A stretch of 64,000 nucleotides of DNA, taken from NCBI GenBank assembly GCA_023375785.1, contig SZWC01006898.1:62041-126040 (forward strand). The letters are read 5' to 3'. This document shows, piece by piece, positions 1-10,460 of this stretch; position 1 is the first letter of the stretch, and every line of letters begins with the position of its first letter. The notes under the pieces were generated by a model that saw only the letters and a list, made by a program, of their open reading frames with translations, searched no databases and was not told where the DNA came from. This DNA comes from Penium margaritaceum. Lineage: Eukaryota > Streptophyta > Zygnematophyceae > Desmidiales > Peniaceae. The translations under genes and the position numbers were made by a program.

Positions 1-20
1 GGGGGGGCGGATCAGTTCTT

Positions 21-689
21 TGTTGGTTTGTGTGGCTTCCACCTGTCAGGACCGACATCGCTAGTTTACCGATATACCCACATTCGGGGTATATGGTAGA
101 GGAGGGCGTGACGACACGCCGGGCCTCCGGACTGCACCAGGACTTCTCCAGCACCTACAACAACGCCGGCGAGACGCAGTCGATGCGTTCCGGCAGTCGT
201 GTGGGCTTGTCAGGAGGTAGGAGAGTTTTCTCGGTGGGTTGAGACCCGCGCACCCGGTGGACTGTACCGGTGCGACGAGGAGACCCGATGGCTGTTGTGG
301 GGCTTCCGATGTTCGAAAAGCCGTCTGTGATGTCTAGACGTTGATTCTGAGATTTTTTGGCACTGCTTATATATTCTCGGTGGTCGAGACCCGGGCACTC
401 GGAGAGTTGTTCCGGTGCCTCCGAGGAGACCACCTTTGTTGTTGTCATGGTGTATGTAGTGTATTCTCCCTGATGACTCATTTGGGTTCAGCAGGGGTGA
501 CGGGGCCCGGTGCGGCTAGCTGCAGGCGCCCCTATATAAGGCCGCTAGGGGCTCATTTGTAAACTCTCCTTGTTTCTTTTATATTCAGCGTTCCGGACTT
601 AGCCAAATTCTTGCCGTCTTGCATCGCACTCACACACTGAGCTCATGTTCGTTTTTGCATGGGCCTGCATGCCCTAAAATATTTCCAAT
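21..689 (+). repeat. 5' LTR of the copia-type element
   Basis: It begins TGTTGG and ends near TTTCCAAT, an imperfect terminal inverted match (TTGG/CCAA). It aligns along its whole length with 4309-4975. It contains a TATA box (533-539) close to a GCCCC-rich stretch, and two copies of the GAGACC-ending partly self-complementary motif (241-285 and 383-432). The exact last base is uncertain by two or three bases (687-689). Confidence 0.9.
533..539 (+). promoter_or_regulatory. Probable TATA box of the 5' LTR
   Basis: TATATAA sits 156 bases before the LTR end in an otherwise GC-rich stretch and is conserved in the other LTR (4820-4826). This is a usual position for the promoter that starts the genomic RNA of an LTR element, so the transcript would begin about 25-35 bases downstream. 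Confidence 0.6.
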
Positions 690-690
690 T

Positions 691-702
691 TGGTATCAGA
701 GC
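691..702 (+). other. Primer-binding site, initiator tRNA-Met type
   Basis: TGGTATCAGAGC lies one or two bases after the 5' LTR end. It is complementary to the 3' end of plant initiator tRNA-Met and is the standard priming site of plant Ty1/copia elements. It fixes the element's strand and supports a streptophyte host. Confidence 0.9.
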
Positions 703-891
703 ACATGGGGGCCTGTGAGCAGCAGAAGCAGCAGTAGTGGGCGGAACGCGAAGAGAACGCGCCACGTGGCACCACGCCAAGAGCAGCGTGAAGGAGCGCG
801 AAACGACTGCACGTGAACGCCACAGGGGCCGTGAGCCGCGCACAGGAGCATTAACGGTTGCGGCCAGCACTAGCATTCGTAGTAGCTGCAC

Positions 892-1312
892 AAGCGGCAG
901 CAGCAGTAGTAGCAGCAACCGCTTTGCGTCACAGCAGTAGCAGCAACAGCACCAGCAGCAACAGCAGCGCATCATCTGCTGCAGCAGCGGAGTCAGTAGC
1001 AGCAGCACACAGCAGCAGCAGCACACAGCAGCAGCAGCAGCAGCAGCAGCCAGTGGAGCAGCGGCGGCAATAGCAGTAGCGTGCAACAGCAAACAACAGC
1101 GGCGGTAGCAACAAGCGGCAGCCGCGGCAGCAGCAGCAGCAGCTGCGTAGTTTAGCAACAGCAGCAGCAGCAGCGGAAGCAGCGGCAGCAGCAGCGGCGG
1201 CAGCATCAAGCAGCAGCAGCAGGTGCTGCACAGAGTAGCAGCAGAAGCAGCAGCGGCGGAAGCAGCAGCAGCAACCGCAGCAACTGCACCCGCCGCTGCA
1301 GTCGCTGCTGCA
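892..1312 (+). repeat. CAG/GCA triplet-repeat tract inside the LTR element
   Basis: Over 400 bases of imperfect AGC/GCA triplets mixed with GGC and GTA, the purest run being around 1010-1050. Looser triplets also occur at 715-745. Both strands give long low-complexity open frames (Ala/Ser/Gln forward; Ala/Leu/Cys reverse, to 227 codons), which come from the triplet composition and do not look like a protein. It lies just after the primer-binding site, where gag would start in an autonomous element. Confidence 0.85.
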
Positions 1313-1560
1313 GGAGGGCCTCGCAACCCTTCTGTGAGGGCCCCTGCCCCCTCGGAGCGGCCCCCTCGACCCCCATTAGGGGCCCTCTCCGAGGGGGCCC
1401 GTCGGCCCCTTTCGCCCCCCTCCCCTTCTTTCGAGGGGGCCCTCGGAGGGCCCCGTTGAGCCCCTCCGAGGGGCCCCTCAGAGAGGCCGGTCGGCCCCCG
1501 TCAGCCGACCGAAGGAGGGGCCGACGATAGAGAGGGGCCGACCCCCCCCCCCTCCGTCTG
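1313..1560. repeat. GC-rich low-complexity block (GAGGGGCCC-like words)
   Basis: Repeated words such as GAGGGGCCC, CCCCTCGG and GGGCCCTC alternate, so many short self-complementary pieces are present. The block ends in a run of nine or more C. There is no recognisable coding content. Confidence 0.7.
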
Positions 1561-1563
1561 CCA

Positions 1564-1592
1564 CTCGCTCGCTCGTTGAGCGAGCGAGCGAG
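1564..1592. repeat. Perfect 12-bp inverted repeat (hairpin)
   Basis: CTCGCTCGCTCG (1564-1575) and its exact reverse complement (1581-1592) are separated by the 5-base loop TTGAG; an alternative pairing gives an 11-bp stem with a 3-base loop. No T-run follows, so it is not a bacterial-type terminator. It may simply come from the simple CTCG repeat. Confidence 0.75.
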
Positions 1593-1659
1593 GGAGCAGT
1601 GAACGGGAGGGAGGGCCGGACACCCCCCCCTCTCCCCCTATTTTCTTCGTTGCCCTAGC

Positions 1660-1885
1660 ATTGGGGCAATCGAGAAAAGGGGTTACAAGTGAAAAAAATA
1701 CGAAAAGGGGTACGCCAGACAGCGAGTGGAAAAGGAAAAAAAGAAGAAGAAAAGCGAGGGCTTGAGGCGAGCAGAGGGGAGAACTAGAAAACACAAAGGG
1801 GTGGAGGGTGAGGGCAAAAGAAAAAAAAAGAAACGTAAAAGGGGCCTGAAGGCTAGAGAATAACGAAAAAAAGGGAATTGTCCAA
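1660..1885 (+). repeat. Purine-rich (A/G) tract in the LTR element interior
   Basis: This stretch is strongly purine-biased on the plus strand, with many AAAAG, GAAAA and GGGG words and A-runs of 7-9. It separates the GC-rich block from the mixed sequence after 1886. No gene is seen in it. Confidence 0.6.
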
Positions 1886-3800
1886 CTACTACTACCGCAG
1901 CAGCAACGGCTTTCATAGTAGCAATAGCCGTATCGGGCGGAGTTGCAACGACTACATAGTGCGGCGACTGTGCCAGCGCTTGTAGTTTCGCCTTCTTAGC
2001 CGACAGCGGATTGTGCGTCGGCGCTGATCTCTGTTTCGAGACGCATCCTAGACTGGCGTCGTCCTGGGGCCCGTGGATTGATGCGCGCACTTCACTCCGT
2101 AGGATCGACGGCACATTGGAGTCTTTCCATCTCCTAGGGCTGGGTCGTCCACCGCTTGGAGCAGCAGCCACAATTGAAGCCGCCACCCCTTCTCGTCTTG
2201 GAGCAATCTTCGCGCTATTAGTGGCAGCAGCATTAGTAGCCGCAGTTAGTCAGACTCTAGTCTCCGCGCGTACTGTGGTAGTGTAACTCGTCCCGTCTGG
2301 TCACGTTTGCTGACCTGGACACCGTGACCTCCAGGAGTGACCGTACCTACTGGCCTCATTCTCTCCCGTGGCTTGGTGTTTACCATTGGGAGTAGGTGCC
2401 CTCGGTACCTATCTATCGTCCAGCACACGAGATGAGTGCGCGGACATCTGAGCAGGCGCCTTGCGCGTTCGCCTGTTATTACTATGGTGATGGATGTCAT
2501 GGTTGGCGTCGCTGTTGGACGCGCCCTCCCAGCTGGCATCCACCTTGGCTATAGCCTCGTCCTAGCCTACGTCATGTACAACATACGGATGTGCCGAGGT
2601 TGGTAGATCCTCGAGCTGGACCTCTGGCGAGCATATTCGCTGAGATTCACGGCCTGCGGCAGACGGTGTAGCGGCTTTGTGACCTCGTCATCACTGAGCA
2701 TGCTTTTGCTACTAGTCTGTCGACGGCCTCTTCAATCACATCTCCTTCATCCTGTCTTTCTACCTCATTCGGTGGTATCCCTTCAGCTTCACCTGTCGGC
2801 CTGTCCCGGGCTGCCACCATCCTCTCGATCCTCCACTCTCTCACGACCACGACGCCACCCTGGTCGTTGGTCGAGATCCGGATGTTTTGCAACAGTAGGT
2901 AACATCAAGAGGAGGGCAGGTCCCGCGTCCCTTGGCGGTGCCACTCGCGACTCTGATCGGTAGCGACTTGGCGGTGGCACAGGAGTATCGTGCGGATCGG
3001 GATGTCTGATACGGATTTCCGGGGGCATTGGCGCCCAGGACTCACACCAGCACGACAGCGGTCGCAGTGCATGAGCAGAGTTGGCCGGCTGGTCTTTTAG
3101 AGGTTGAGGCATTCTTGAGAGCAGCAGTTCTGAGAGATGTCGCTGGGACATATGCTGCAGCAGACATAGCAGGCTCCACCATCTCATTTGCGCTACTTGA
3201 GGACCAGCTTCATCGTGAGGAGTCGTCCATGTTCCCATAGTCTTCAGGTTCCCGTACACACGACGGAGCAACGACATATATGACGGAGGCAGATGGTGGT
3301 CCTCACTCTATCATCGAGCAGGTGGTAGTGACCAGCCTTCCCGGCGAGACAGTGCGTGAGCGCAAGCTACGCTTGCTGGTCGCCTTGACGGGCATTGTCC
3401 AGCCGGAGTCCTGCACACATGTGTCCACTACGGCAGCAGTTGAGGACAGTGGAGCAGATCCGTACACGGATGGAGTCACCTCGTCAGCAGGAGCTGAGTT
3501 CTGTCCACTCGTTGTCACCTGTTGGTGACCCTACTGATCACATCGACGCTGAGAGTGGTAGTACCTGCACGGACGACATTTCTACATGCTCCACGGACTC
3601 TGACGACTCCTCCTTCTCATTCTCACTCGGCATGCGACCGCTCACTCCTCGCATGATAGACACGAGCTGTGATGTGGATGCGACAACTGGAGCTGTATCC
3701 GATGGTGAGGTCCATGCTTTGCTATGAGCATCTACAGCATCCGGCGTGTGGCTCATGCTACAAGCCTACACAGCTGGATGTGGACGATAGCACACTGTTG
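1886..3800 (+). other. Anonymous interior of the LTR element
   Basis: Mixed-composition sequence with scattered AGCAGC triplets (for example 1903-1915 and 2220-2245). Open frames on both strands are short (up to 162 codons on the minus strand at 2789-3277) and overlap one another. None shows a zinc knuckle, aspartic protease, integrase or reverse transcriptase signature that I recognise. A highly diverged gag remnant or captured host DNA cannot be excluded. A partial GTCGAGATCCGGA match at about 2869-2881 resembles the start of the motif that becomes regular after 3801. Confidence 0.5.
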
Positions 3801-4183
3801 GTCGAGATCCGGACACTTGGTGGGTTATACCAGTGTCACGAGGAGACCATGTGATCGTGTGTCTTAGTGTGTGTCAATACTGCTTGTGGCATGTGTATTC
3901 GATTTGGGTTGCTCTTAGGGGTCGAGACCCGGACATGTGGTGAGTTGCACCCGTGTTACGAGGAGATCCTCCCATGATCCTGTGTTTAGATGATGATGCT
4001 GTTGTGTTGGATTGCTCGTAGCGGTCTAGACCCGGGCACTGGTACTGCCAGTGTCACGAGGAGACCTGCTTTTCGCCTGACATGTGTGTGATGTGCATTA
4101 CACTGGTTTGTGCACGTGTGCATGACTCCTCTCATGGTCGAGACCCAGACACTTGGTAGCATGTGCCAGTGTCTAGGGAGACC
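3801..4183 (+). repeat. Four spaced copies of a GTCGAGACCC...GAGACC motif before the 3' LTR
   Basis: Copies lie at 3801-3848, 3921-3968, 4024-4066 and 4137-4183, 103-120 bases apart. Each runs from GTCGAGACCCGGACACT through CCAGTGTCACGAG to GAGACC. The central CACTTGGT and ACCAGTGT arms are close to self-complementary, so each copy could fold. The same motif occurs twice in each LTR (241-285, 383-432; 4529-4573, 4671-4718), 142 bases apart. Sharing between LTR and interior suggests amplification within the element or spread of LTR sequence inward. Function unknown; a packaging or RNA-structure role is speculation. Confidence 0.7.
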
Positions 4184-4300
4184 TCAGATGGATACCAGAG
4201 GTGTGTGTGTGTGTGGTTGCCTGGTGCATATTGTGGTTTGGCATACATTATTGTTCCATGCCTTCGTTCATTCGTTCTGGCATGGACGGCCATGTCAACC

Positions 4301-4308
4301 AGGGGGAG
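4301..4308 (+). other. Polypurine tract
   Basis: AGGGGGAG sits immediately before the 3' LTR start (TGTTGG at 4309). This is the usual plant copia arrangement and is where plus-strand DNA synthesis starts during reverse transcription. Confidence 0.85.
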
Positions 4309-4975
4309 TGTTGGTTTGTGTGGCTTCCACCCGTCAGGACCGACACCGCTGGTTTACCGATATACCCACATTTGGGGTATATGGTAGAGGAGGGCGTGAC
4401 GACACGACGGGCCTCCGGACTGCACCGAGACTTCTCCAGCACCTACGACAACGCCGGTGAGACGCGGTCGATGTGTCCCGGCAGCCATGTGGGCTTGTCA
4501 GGAGGTAGGAGAGTTTTCTCGGTGGGTTGAGACCCGCGCACCCGGTGGACTGTACTGGTGTGACGAGGAGACCCGATGGCTGTTGTCGGGCTTCCGATGT
4601 TCGAAAAGCCGTCTGTTATGTCTGGACGTTGATTCCGAGATGTTTTGGCACTGCTTATGTTTTCTCGGTGGTCGAGACCCTGGCACTTGGAGAGCTGTTC
4701 CGGTGCCTTGAGGAGACCACCTTTGTTGCTGTCATGGTGTATGCAGTGTGTTCTCCTTGTTGACTCATTTGGGTTCAGCAGGGGTGACGGGGCCCGGTGC
4801 GGCTTGCTGCCGGCGCCCCTATATAAGCCCGCTATGGGCTCATTTGTAAACTCTCCTTGTTCTTTTATATTCAGCGTTCCGGACTTAGCCAAATTCTTGC
4901 CGTCTTGCATCGCACTCACACACAGAGCTTATGTTCGTTCTTGCATGGGCCTGCATGCCCTAAAACATTTCCAAT
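4309..4975 (+). repeat. 3' LTR of the copia-type element
   Basis: It aligns end to end with 21-689 at about 94% identity; most of the differences I counted are transitions, as expected for old methylated DNA. It carries the conserved TATATAA (4820-4826) and the two GAGACC-ending motif copies (4529-4573 and 4671-4718). The last base is uncertain by two or three bases (4973-4975). Confidence 0.9.
4820..4826 (+). promoter_or_regulatory. Probable TATA box of the 3' LTR
   Basis: TATATAA at the same place as in the 5' LTR, preceded by the same GGCGCCCC stretch. If active it would drive read-out transcription rightwards, into the anonymous spacer and the antisense side of the copia pol fossil. Confidence 0.5.
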
Positions 4976-6486
4976 AGGTGAGCTAGCATAGGACAACGAG
5001 AGAACATGTGTGGATGGGGCTTATGCATGTTTGATGAAGACATGACAAGAAGCAAAATACGGAACGCGAGCATTGCAAAGAGCAAGCTAGTGCATGATAG
5101 GGTGGGCTTCGAGCCCACCTTCGACCGTGAGTTCACCAGTGGGTAAACTCGAGCCATGCACCCCTGAACCTCGGTTTTACAATCGAGGGTATGGTTGAGT
5201 TTTCCAGCAAAAGGGTTGCACCCAGGCTAGCCCCACTCTTTTCATGGAATGGAGAAATCCCCAAAGCAACATCTAACGTGAGGGTGAGTTGCATAGAACA
5301 CTATGTGACGAACTGTGCTTCAAAGGATGGAGAGACGGTGAAGAAACCCTTGAAAAGGTAGAAGTAATAGAATGAGCGATGTGAATGAAACCTACTCCCA
5401 AGCGAAGCGTGCATTCGCTCACCGGTTCCACGAAGTCAGTGGAAAAAAACCCCTTATTTCCTAAGAGAGACCTAGTACTGTTATGTCAGTGTCTTGGTGA
5501 CCTCTCGACTTGACGCCACTCTCATGCAGGCACGCTACAGTGGTCGACAACCATGTTGACAATCTAAACTTCATCTTGCACACTCCTCTGTGCACATATG
5601 AATTTTCTCGGTAGCGAGTTCACGATGGTCACTTTCTCGGCAACATCAGATATGATCTTTGTCAATTTGGTTCTGCATAGCGTACTTTTTTTGTTTGGTT
5701 CCGCTTCTTCTTTCAGTTTTTCATTCCGCCACCCGAGTGTGCCGTACTGTTGCCCGGTTCTGTGTAGTTGTTGTTTGGGAGCTGGTAGCTATTTTCTTGG
5801 ACTTTCCAACAGATCACTTTACGCAACTTGCACGTACGCTGGCCGTACCGAGAGTGGAGGGGATATCCCCCTCTTGCTCATTGTTCCAACCAAATCTCAT
5901 TCTTTCAAGCAGATCTTTGCCGTCTCTCCACCATTCTCAGTGCCGTCTGTTGCATTGTGTCTCTTATGACCTACACTCTCAGACAGTACGTCCCTAAAGG
6001 GGTTTTGTACATTCCATCACCTAGCAGCTCGCAAACAGGATGCAGATTGAACTCAGGAACCGTACAAAGTGCTCGGTTGTCAAAATGACAATCCAAAAGA
6101 AGCACCAGATGCACGAGGGAAAACCATGGAGAGTGAAATGAATAAAGAGCAAATGCAGAATGACGGAGAAAACGACCCCAAGAGCGGGCCACCGAGAAAA
6201 TGCATGTGAGCACCAAAGAACAAGAAAGGTGAAGCTGATTATGGTGATGTGGTTGTTGACCATTGAAGTGCGCCTGCAAGAGCGAGGTCACCAGGTCTGA
6301 CGAAACAGCAATACCCCCACATAGCTCGTGCGCGCCATACAACACCGTCATTGAGGGGGCACAACCACTAGGCAACAAGGAGCCACAAATGATGACACAA
6401 GAACCACAGAGGGCCAAAACACATAAGAGACATGTTAACCGGGATCACCACGGACGGAGTGAAGACCAATTGCATGCACTGCTACT
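4976..6486. other. Anonymous spacer between the two retroelement fossils
   Basis: About 1.5 kb with no recognisable gene, tRNA or full-length repeat. Open frames are at most about 150 codons, overlap on both strands and resemble no family I know. It should include whatever lies 3' of the minus-strand copia pol fossil (polypurine tract, 3' LTR), but I could not define LTR ends. A CCCCCACA stretch at about 6315-6322 reads as a G-run on the minus strand and is a weak candidate for that tract. A compact inverted repeat lies at 5101-5119. Confidence 0.5.
5101..5119. repeat. Short perfect hairpin (8-bp stem, 3-base loop)
   Basis: GGTGGGCT and AGCCCACC flank the loop TCG. It superficially resembles a tRNA T-arm, but the TTCRA loop is out of register and no acceptor, D or anticodon arm surrounds it. 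Function unknown. Confidence 0.6.
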
Positions 6487-7985
6487 TTGAAATGTCCACT
6501 GCGGAGGGCCTTGGTGAGAAAGTCAGCGCAGTTGTTGCGTGGCAACACCAATCAGGGGCACGTCATCACATGCGATGCGTTTGCGCACAAAGTGATGCTC
6601 GATGTTGACGTGCTTTGTGAAAGTGTGATGCATACGATCGTGTTGAGCAATGGGGTGCGTGCTCTCATTGTCGAAGCGAAACGTGATGCAATGGATGGGT
6701 TGGTATACCTGCTAAATACGACGACACAACAAGGTGCTCTCATAGACACAGCCCCCAAAGTGACATACTCAACCTTAGCCCAGCTGTGTGCAACACAACC
6801 TTTCTTGCTGCTCTTCCAAGAGACAGTAGTACCACCAATGAAGAAAATATACCTAGATGGGCTACGCGCGTCGCGATCCTGGGCCAAATCATTGTCCGTG
6901 TACCTGTCGACCATGACAGAGGGCTGCGGACGAAAGGACAAGTCTAGACGGGAACTAGACATGACGTAGCCTATGACACGAAAATGCCGCCTGGAGATAG
7001 AGGAACAAAGAGACTGAGAGAACTGGGACAATATGTCGAACATAACCGCCGTGTCAGCACGGCTGGTGCTGCCAAAGAACACCAGGGACGTACGTCCAAT
7101 GACTTGGACGTACGTCGTGATGTCAACGGGCTCCCCTAGTCCAGCATGGTCGGCTATCTTTAGGAGCGGCTTCCCTGCGAGAGTCATGGGCATGGAGGCA
7201 TGGGGAACAGTAGCCTACAGGTCGGCAATATTCTCTTTCATGGTAGGAACATACCCAACCTGATGTACATGCACCATTCGATGTTGACGGTCACACTCAA
7301 TCTCTATGCCCAAAAAGAAGAGGACACCACCGAGATCATTCATCTTGTGCACAGACTGGAGGAGAGCCTTCACATCCTGGACAGGTTGAAGATCTGGAGA
7401 GGCGATCAATAGGTCGTTGAGGCATACCAAACTGACGATGAAGGGTGCCAAGGGATCCCTCACGAAGAGAGCGAAGTCAACCGGAGTGCGAAGAGAGCCA
7501 CTACATTCAAGGGTGAGGGAAATCTGGATCTTTGACTGCTTTAACCTGAACAAAGTTACCAGACGCGTCTGGTAGCAACGTAAAAGCCAGGTACAAGCTA
7601 GGTGGCTGAAGAGGTAGATCTCCTTCTCAAGGCAACAATGCAAGAATATGTTGTTCACGGTCATCTGATGCAGCTCCTAATTGTGCTGCGCCACCTCGCT
7701 CAAGAGCGCCTTGGCTGTGGAATACTTCACCAAAGGGGAAAAAGTGGCATCGAAGCCAACGATAGACAATAGGGAAAAGCCCTTGGCAGTGTGGCGAGCC
7801 TTTTAGCACCCAGCTATGCCATTGGGCTTACCCTTATGACAGAACAACCAATGTCCAGCAATGGCTTTGCAAACAAGTGGGAGGTTAACCATGTCGTAAA
7901 CACTATGCCCTGTGATTCCATCGATCTCATCACGCATAGCATCCTCCAAGAGAGCCGCATCCGGATTGTGTACGGAGTTCAGACA
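6487..7985 (-). mobile_element. Copia pol fossil: reverse transcriptase and RNase H (broken)
   Basis: Read on the minus strand, this is the C-terminal half of a Ty1/copia polyprotein. The start of the reverse transcriptase domain lies near 7985 and the domain runs to about 7200, recognisable by FFLGIEIE (near 7296-7319) and the surrounding palm-domain order. The connection region follows to about 6910. The RNase H domain then runs to 6487, with a glycine-serine-tryptophan stretch typical of copia near 6807-6854 and the usual copia C-terminal end by 6487. The reading is broken in several places, so it is a decayed copy. Gag, protease and integrase are absent: the homology stops where the 13-bp satellite begins. 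It is opposite in strand to the element at 21-4975 and is a separate insertion. Confidence 0.88.
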
Positions 7986-8959
7986 AACTCAATACACAAA
8001 GCACAAAGATTGTACACAAAGTTTACGCACAAAGTTTATGCAAAACGTTTATGCACAAAGTTCACGCACAAAGTTTATGCACAAAGTTAATGAACAAAGT
8101 TTATGCACAAAGATTATGCACAAAGTTTACGCACAAAATTTATGCACAAAGTTTATGCACAAATCTTATCTCCAGAATTTATGCACAAAGCTTTTGCACA
8201 TTGTTTGTGCACAAAGCTTATGCACAAATTTCATCTCCAAAGTTTATGCACAAAGTTTGTACACAAAGTTTGTACACAAAATTTATGCACAAAGTTTATG
8301 CACAAAGCTAATGCACAAAGTTTATGCAAAACGTTTATGCACAAATTATATGCACAACGTTTATGCACAAAGTTTATGCAAGTAGTTTATGCACAAAGTT
8401 TACGCACAAAGTTTATGCACAAAGTTTATGCAAAACGTTTATGCACAAAGTTTATGCACAAATTTTCTACACAACATTTGTGCACAAAGTTCATGCACAA
8501 AGTTTATGCACAAAGTTTATGCACATAGTTTTTACACAAAGTTTATGCACAAAGTTTATGCACAACGTATGTGCACAAATTTTGTGCACAAAGCTTATGC
8601 ACAAAGTTTATGGACAAAATTAATGCACAAAGTTTCTGCACGACTTTTGTGCACAAAGTTTATGCACAACGTTTATGAACAAATTATATGAACAATATTT
8701 ATGCACAAAGTTTATGCACAAAGCTTCTGCACAAAGTTTATGCACAAAGTTTATGCACGACGTTTATGCACAAAGTTTATGCGCAAAGTTTATGCACAAA
8801 GTTCATGCACAAAGTTTGTGCACAAGTTTTCTGCACAAAGTTTATGCACAAAGTTTATGCACAAAGATTATGCACAAAGTTTATGCACAAATTTTATGCA
8901 CAAAGTTTATGCACAAAGATTATGCACACCGTTTATGCACAAAATGTATGCACAAAGTT

Positions 8960-10460
8960 TATGCACAAAGTTCTGCACAACATTTGTGCACAAAGTTTAT
9001 GCACAAGGTTTATGTACAAAGTTCATACACAACGTTTATGCACAATGTTTATGCACAAAGTTTATACACAAATTTTATGCACAAAAATTTTGCTCAAAGT
9101 TTATGCACAAAGTTTATGCACAACATTTATGCACAAAGTGTATGCACAAAGTTTATTCACAAAGTTTTTTCACAGAGTTTATGCACAAAGTGTATGCACA
9201 AAGTTTATGCACAAAGCTTATGCATAAAGTTTATGCACAAAGTATATGCACACCGTTTGTGCACAAAGTTTATGCAAAACGTTTATGGAAAACATTTATG
9301 CACAAAATGTATGCACAAAGTTTATCCACAAAGTTTTTGCACAAAGTTTATGCACAATGTTTATGCACAAAGCTCATGCACAAAGCTTATGCACAAAGTT
9401 TATGCACAAATTTTATACACAAAGCGTATGCACGATGTTTATGCACAATGTTTATGCACAAAGTTTATGCACAAAATTTATGCACAAAGTTTATGCACAA
9501 AATTTATGAACAAATTTTATGCATAACGTTTATGCACAAAGCTTATACACAAAGCTTATACACAAACTTTATGCAAAAAATTCATGCACAAAACTTTATG
9601 CACAAAGTTTATGCACACCGTTTATGCACAAAGGTTATGCACAAAGTTTATGCACAAAGTTTATGCACAAAGTTTATACACAAAGCTTATGCACAATGTT
9701 TATGCACAAAGTTTATGCACAAAGTTTATGCACAAAGTGTATGAAGAAAGCTTATGCATAAAGTTTATGAAAAACGTTTATGCACAAAGATTATGCACAA
9801 AGCTTATGCTCAAAGTGTATGCACAAATTTCATCTCCAATGTTTATGCACAAATTTTGTACACAAAGTTTACGCACAAAGTTTATGCCCAAATTTTATGC
9901 AAAAAAATTATGCAAAAGATTTATTCACAACGTTTATGCACAATGTTTATGCAAGTAGTTTATGTACAATGTTTACACACAAAGTTTATGCACAAAGTTT
10001 ATGCAAAACGTTTATGCACAAATTTTTTGCACAACGTTTGTGCACAAAGTTCATGCACAACGTTTATGCACAAAGTTTATGCACAAAGTTTTTACACAAA
10101 GTTTATGCACACATTTTTTGCACAAATTTTATGCACAACGTTTGTGCACAAAGTTTATACACAAGTTTTATGCACAAAGTTCTGCACAAAATTTGTGCAC
10201 AAAGTTTATGCACAAGGTTTATGCACAAAGTTTATACACAAAGTTTATGCACAAAGTTTATGCACAAAGTTTATACACAAATTTTATGCACAAAGTTCAT
10301 GCTCAAAGTTTATGCACAAAGTTTATGTACAACATTTATGCACAAAGTGTATGCACAAAGTTTATGCACAAAGTTTTTTCACAGAGTTTATGCACAAAGT
10401 GAATGCACAAAATATATGCACAAAGTTTATGCACAAAGTACATGCACACCGTTTTTGCAC
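8960..10460 (+). repeat. 1.2-kb-spaced segment pair in the satellite
   Basis: A segment of some 290 bp around 8960-9250 recurs around 10169-10460. Both contain a unit reading TTCTGCACAA (8971 and 10180) followed by the same order of variant units. The offset is 1,209 bp, exactly 93 units of 13. It points to a higher-order repeat of about 1.2 kb in the first satellite domain. Confidence 0.65.

Larger units (their letters stand above)
21..4975 (+). mobile_element. Copia-type LTR retrotransposon, apparently non-autonomous (fossil)
   Basis: Two direct repeats of about 668 bp (21-689 and 4309-4975) bound a 3.6-kb interior. A plant-type primer-binding site follows the left LTR and a polypurine tract precedes the right LTR, so the ends are those of a complete plus-strand Ty1/copia-type element. 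The interior holds no gag, protease, integrase or reverse transcriptase that I can recognise; it is mostly triplet repeats, GC-rich and purine-rich blocks and anonymous DNA. This suggests a non-autonomous derivative mobilised by another element. By hand count the LTRs differ at roughly 40 of about 667 positions (about 94% identity); at an assumed plant rate of 1.3e-8 per site per year that is on the order of 2-3 million years. The five bases on either side (TTCTT and AGGTG) do not match, so no target-site duplication is visible. Superfamily rests on the termini only. Confidence 0.85.

Noticed and set aside
643-1326. 227-codon minus-strand open frame rich in Ala, Leu and Cys
   Set aside because: It is a translation of the CAG/GCA triplet tract and runs over the element's primer-binding site; opposite-strand frames are equally open.
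2789-3277. 162-codon minus-strand open frame inside the LTR element
   Set aside because: No recognisable domain, overlaps plus-strand frames of similar length, and sits antisense within a retroelement.
5080-5160. tRNA gene around the GGTGGGCTTCGAGCCCACC hairpin
   Set aside because: The loop is out of register for a T-arm and no acceptor, D or anticodon arm can be drawn around it.
5482-5515. A further copy of the GAGACC motif in the spacer
   Set aside because: Only loose similarity (GACCTAGTACTG...CAGTGTC); too weak to call.
4976-6486. 3' LTR of the minus-strand copia fossil
   Set aside because: Expected here, and a G-run on the minus strand near 6320 could be the polypurine tract, but I could not find paired LTR ends or a second copy for comparison.
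9321-9330. DnaA-box-like TTATCCACA matches in the array (a bacterial origin)
   Set aside because: They are one substitution away from TTATGCACA in the unit and arise by chance among thousands of units; the surrounding retroelements show a plant nuclear context.
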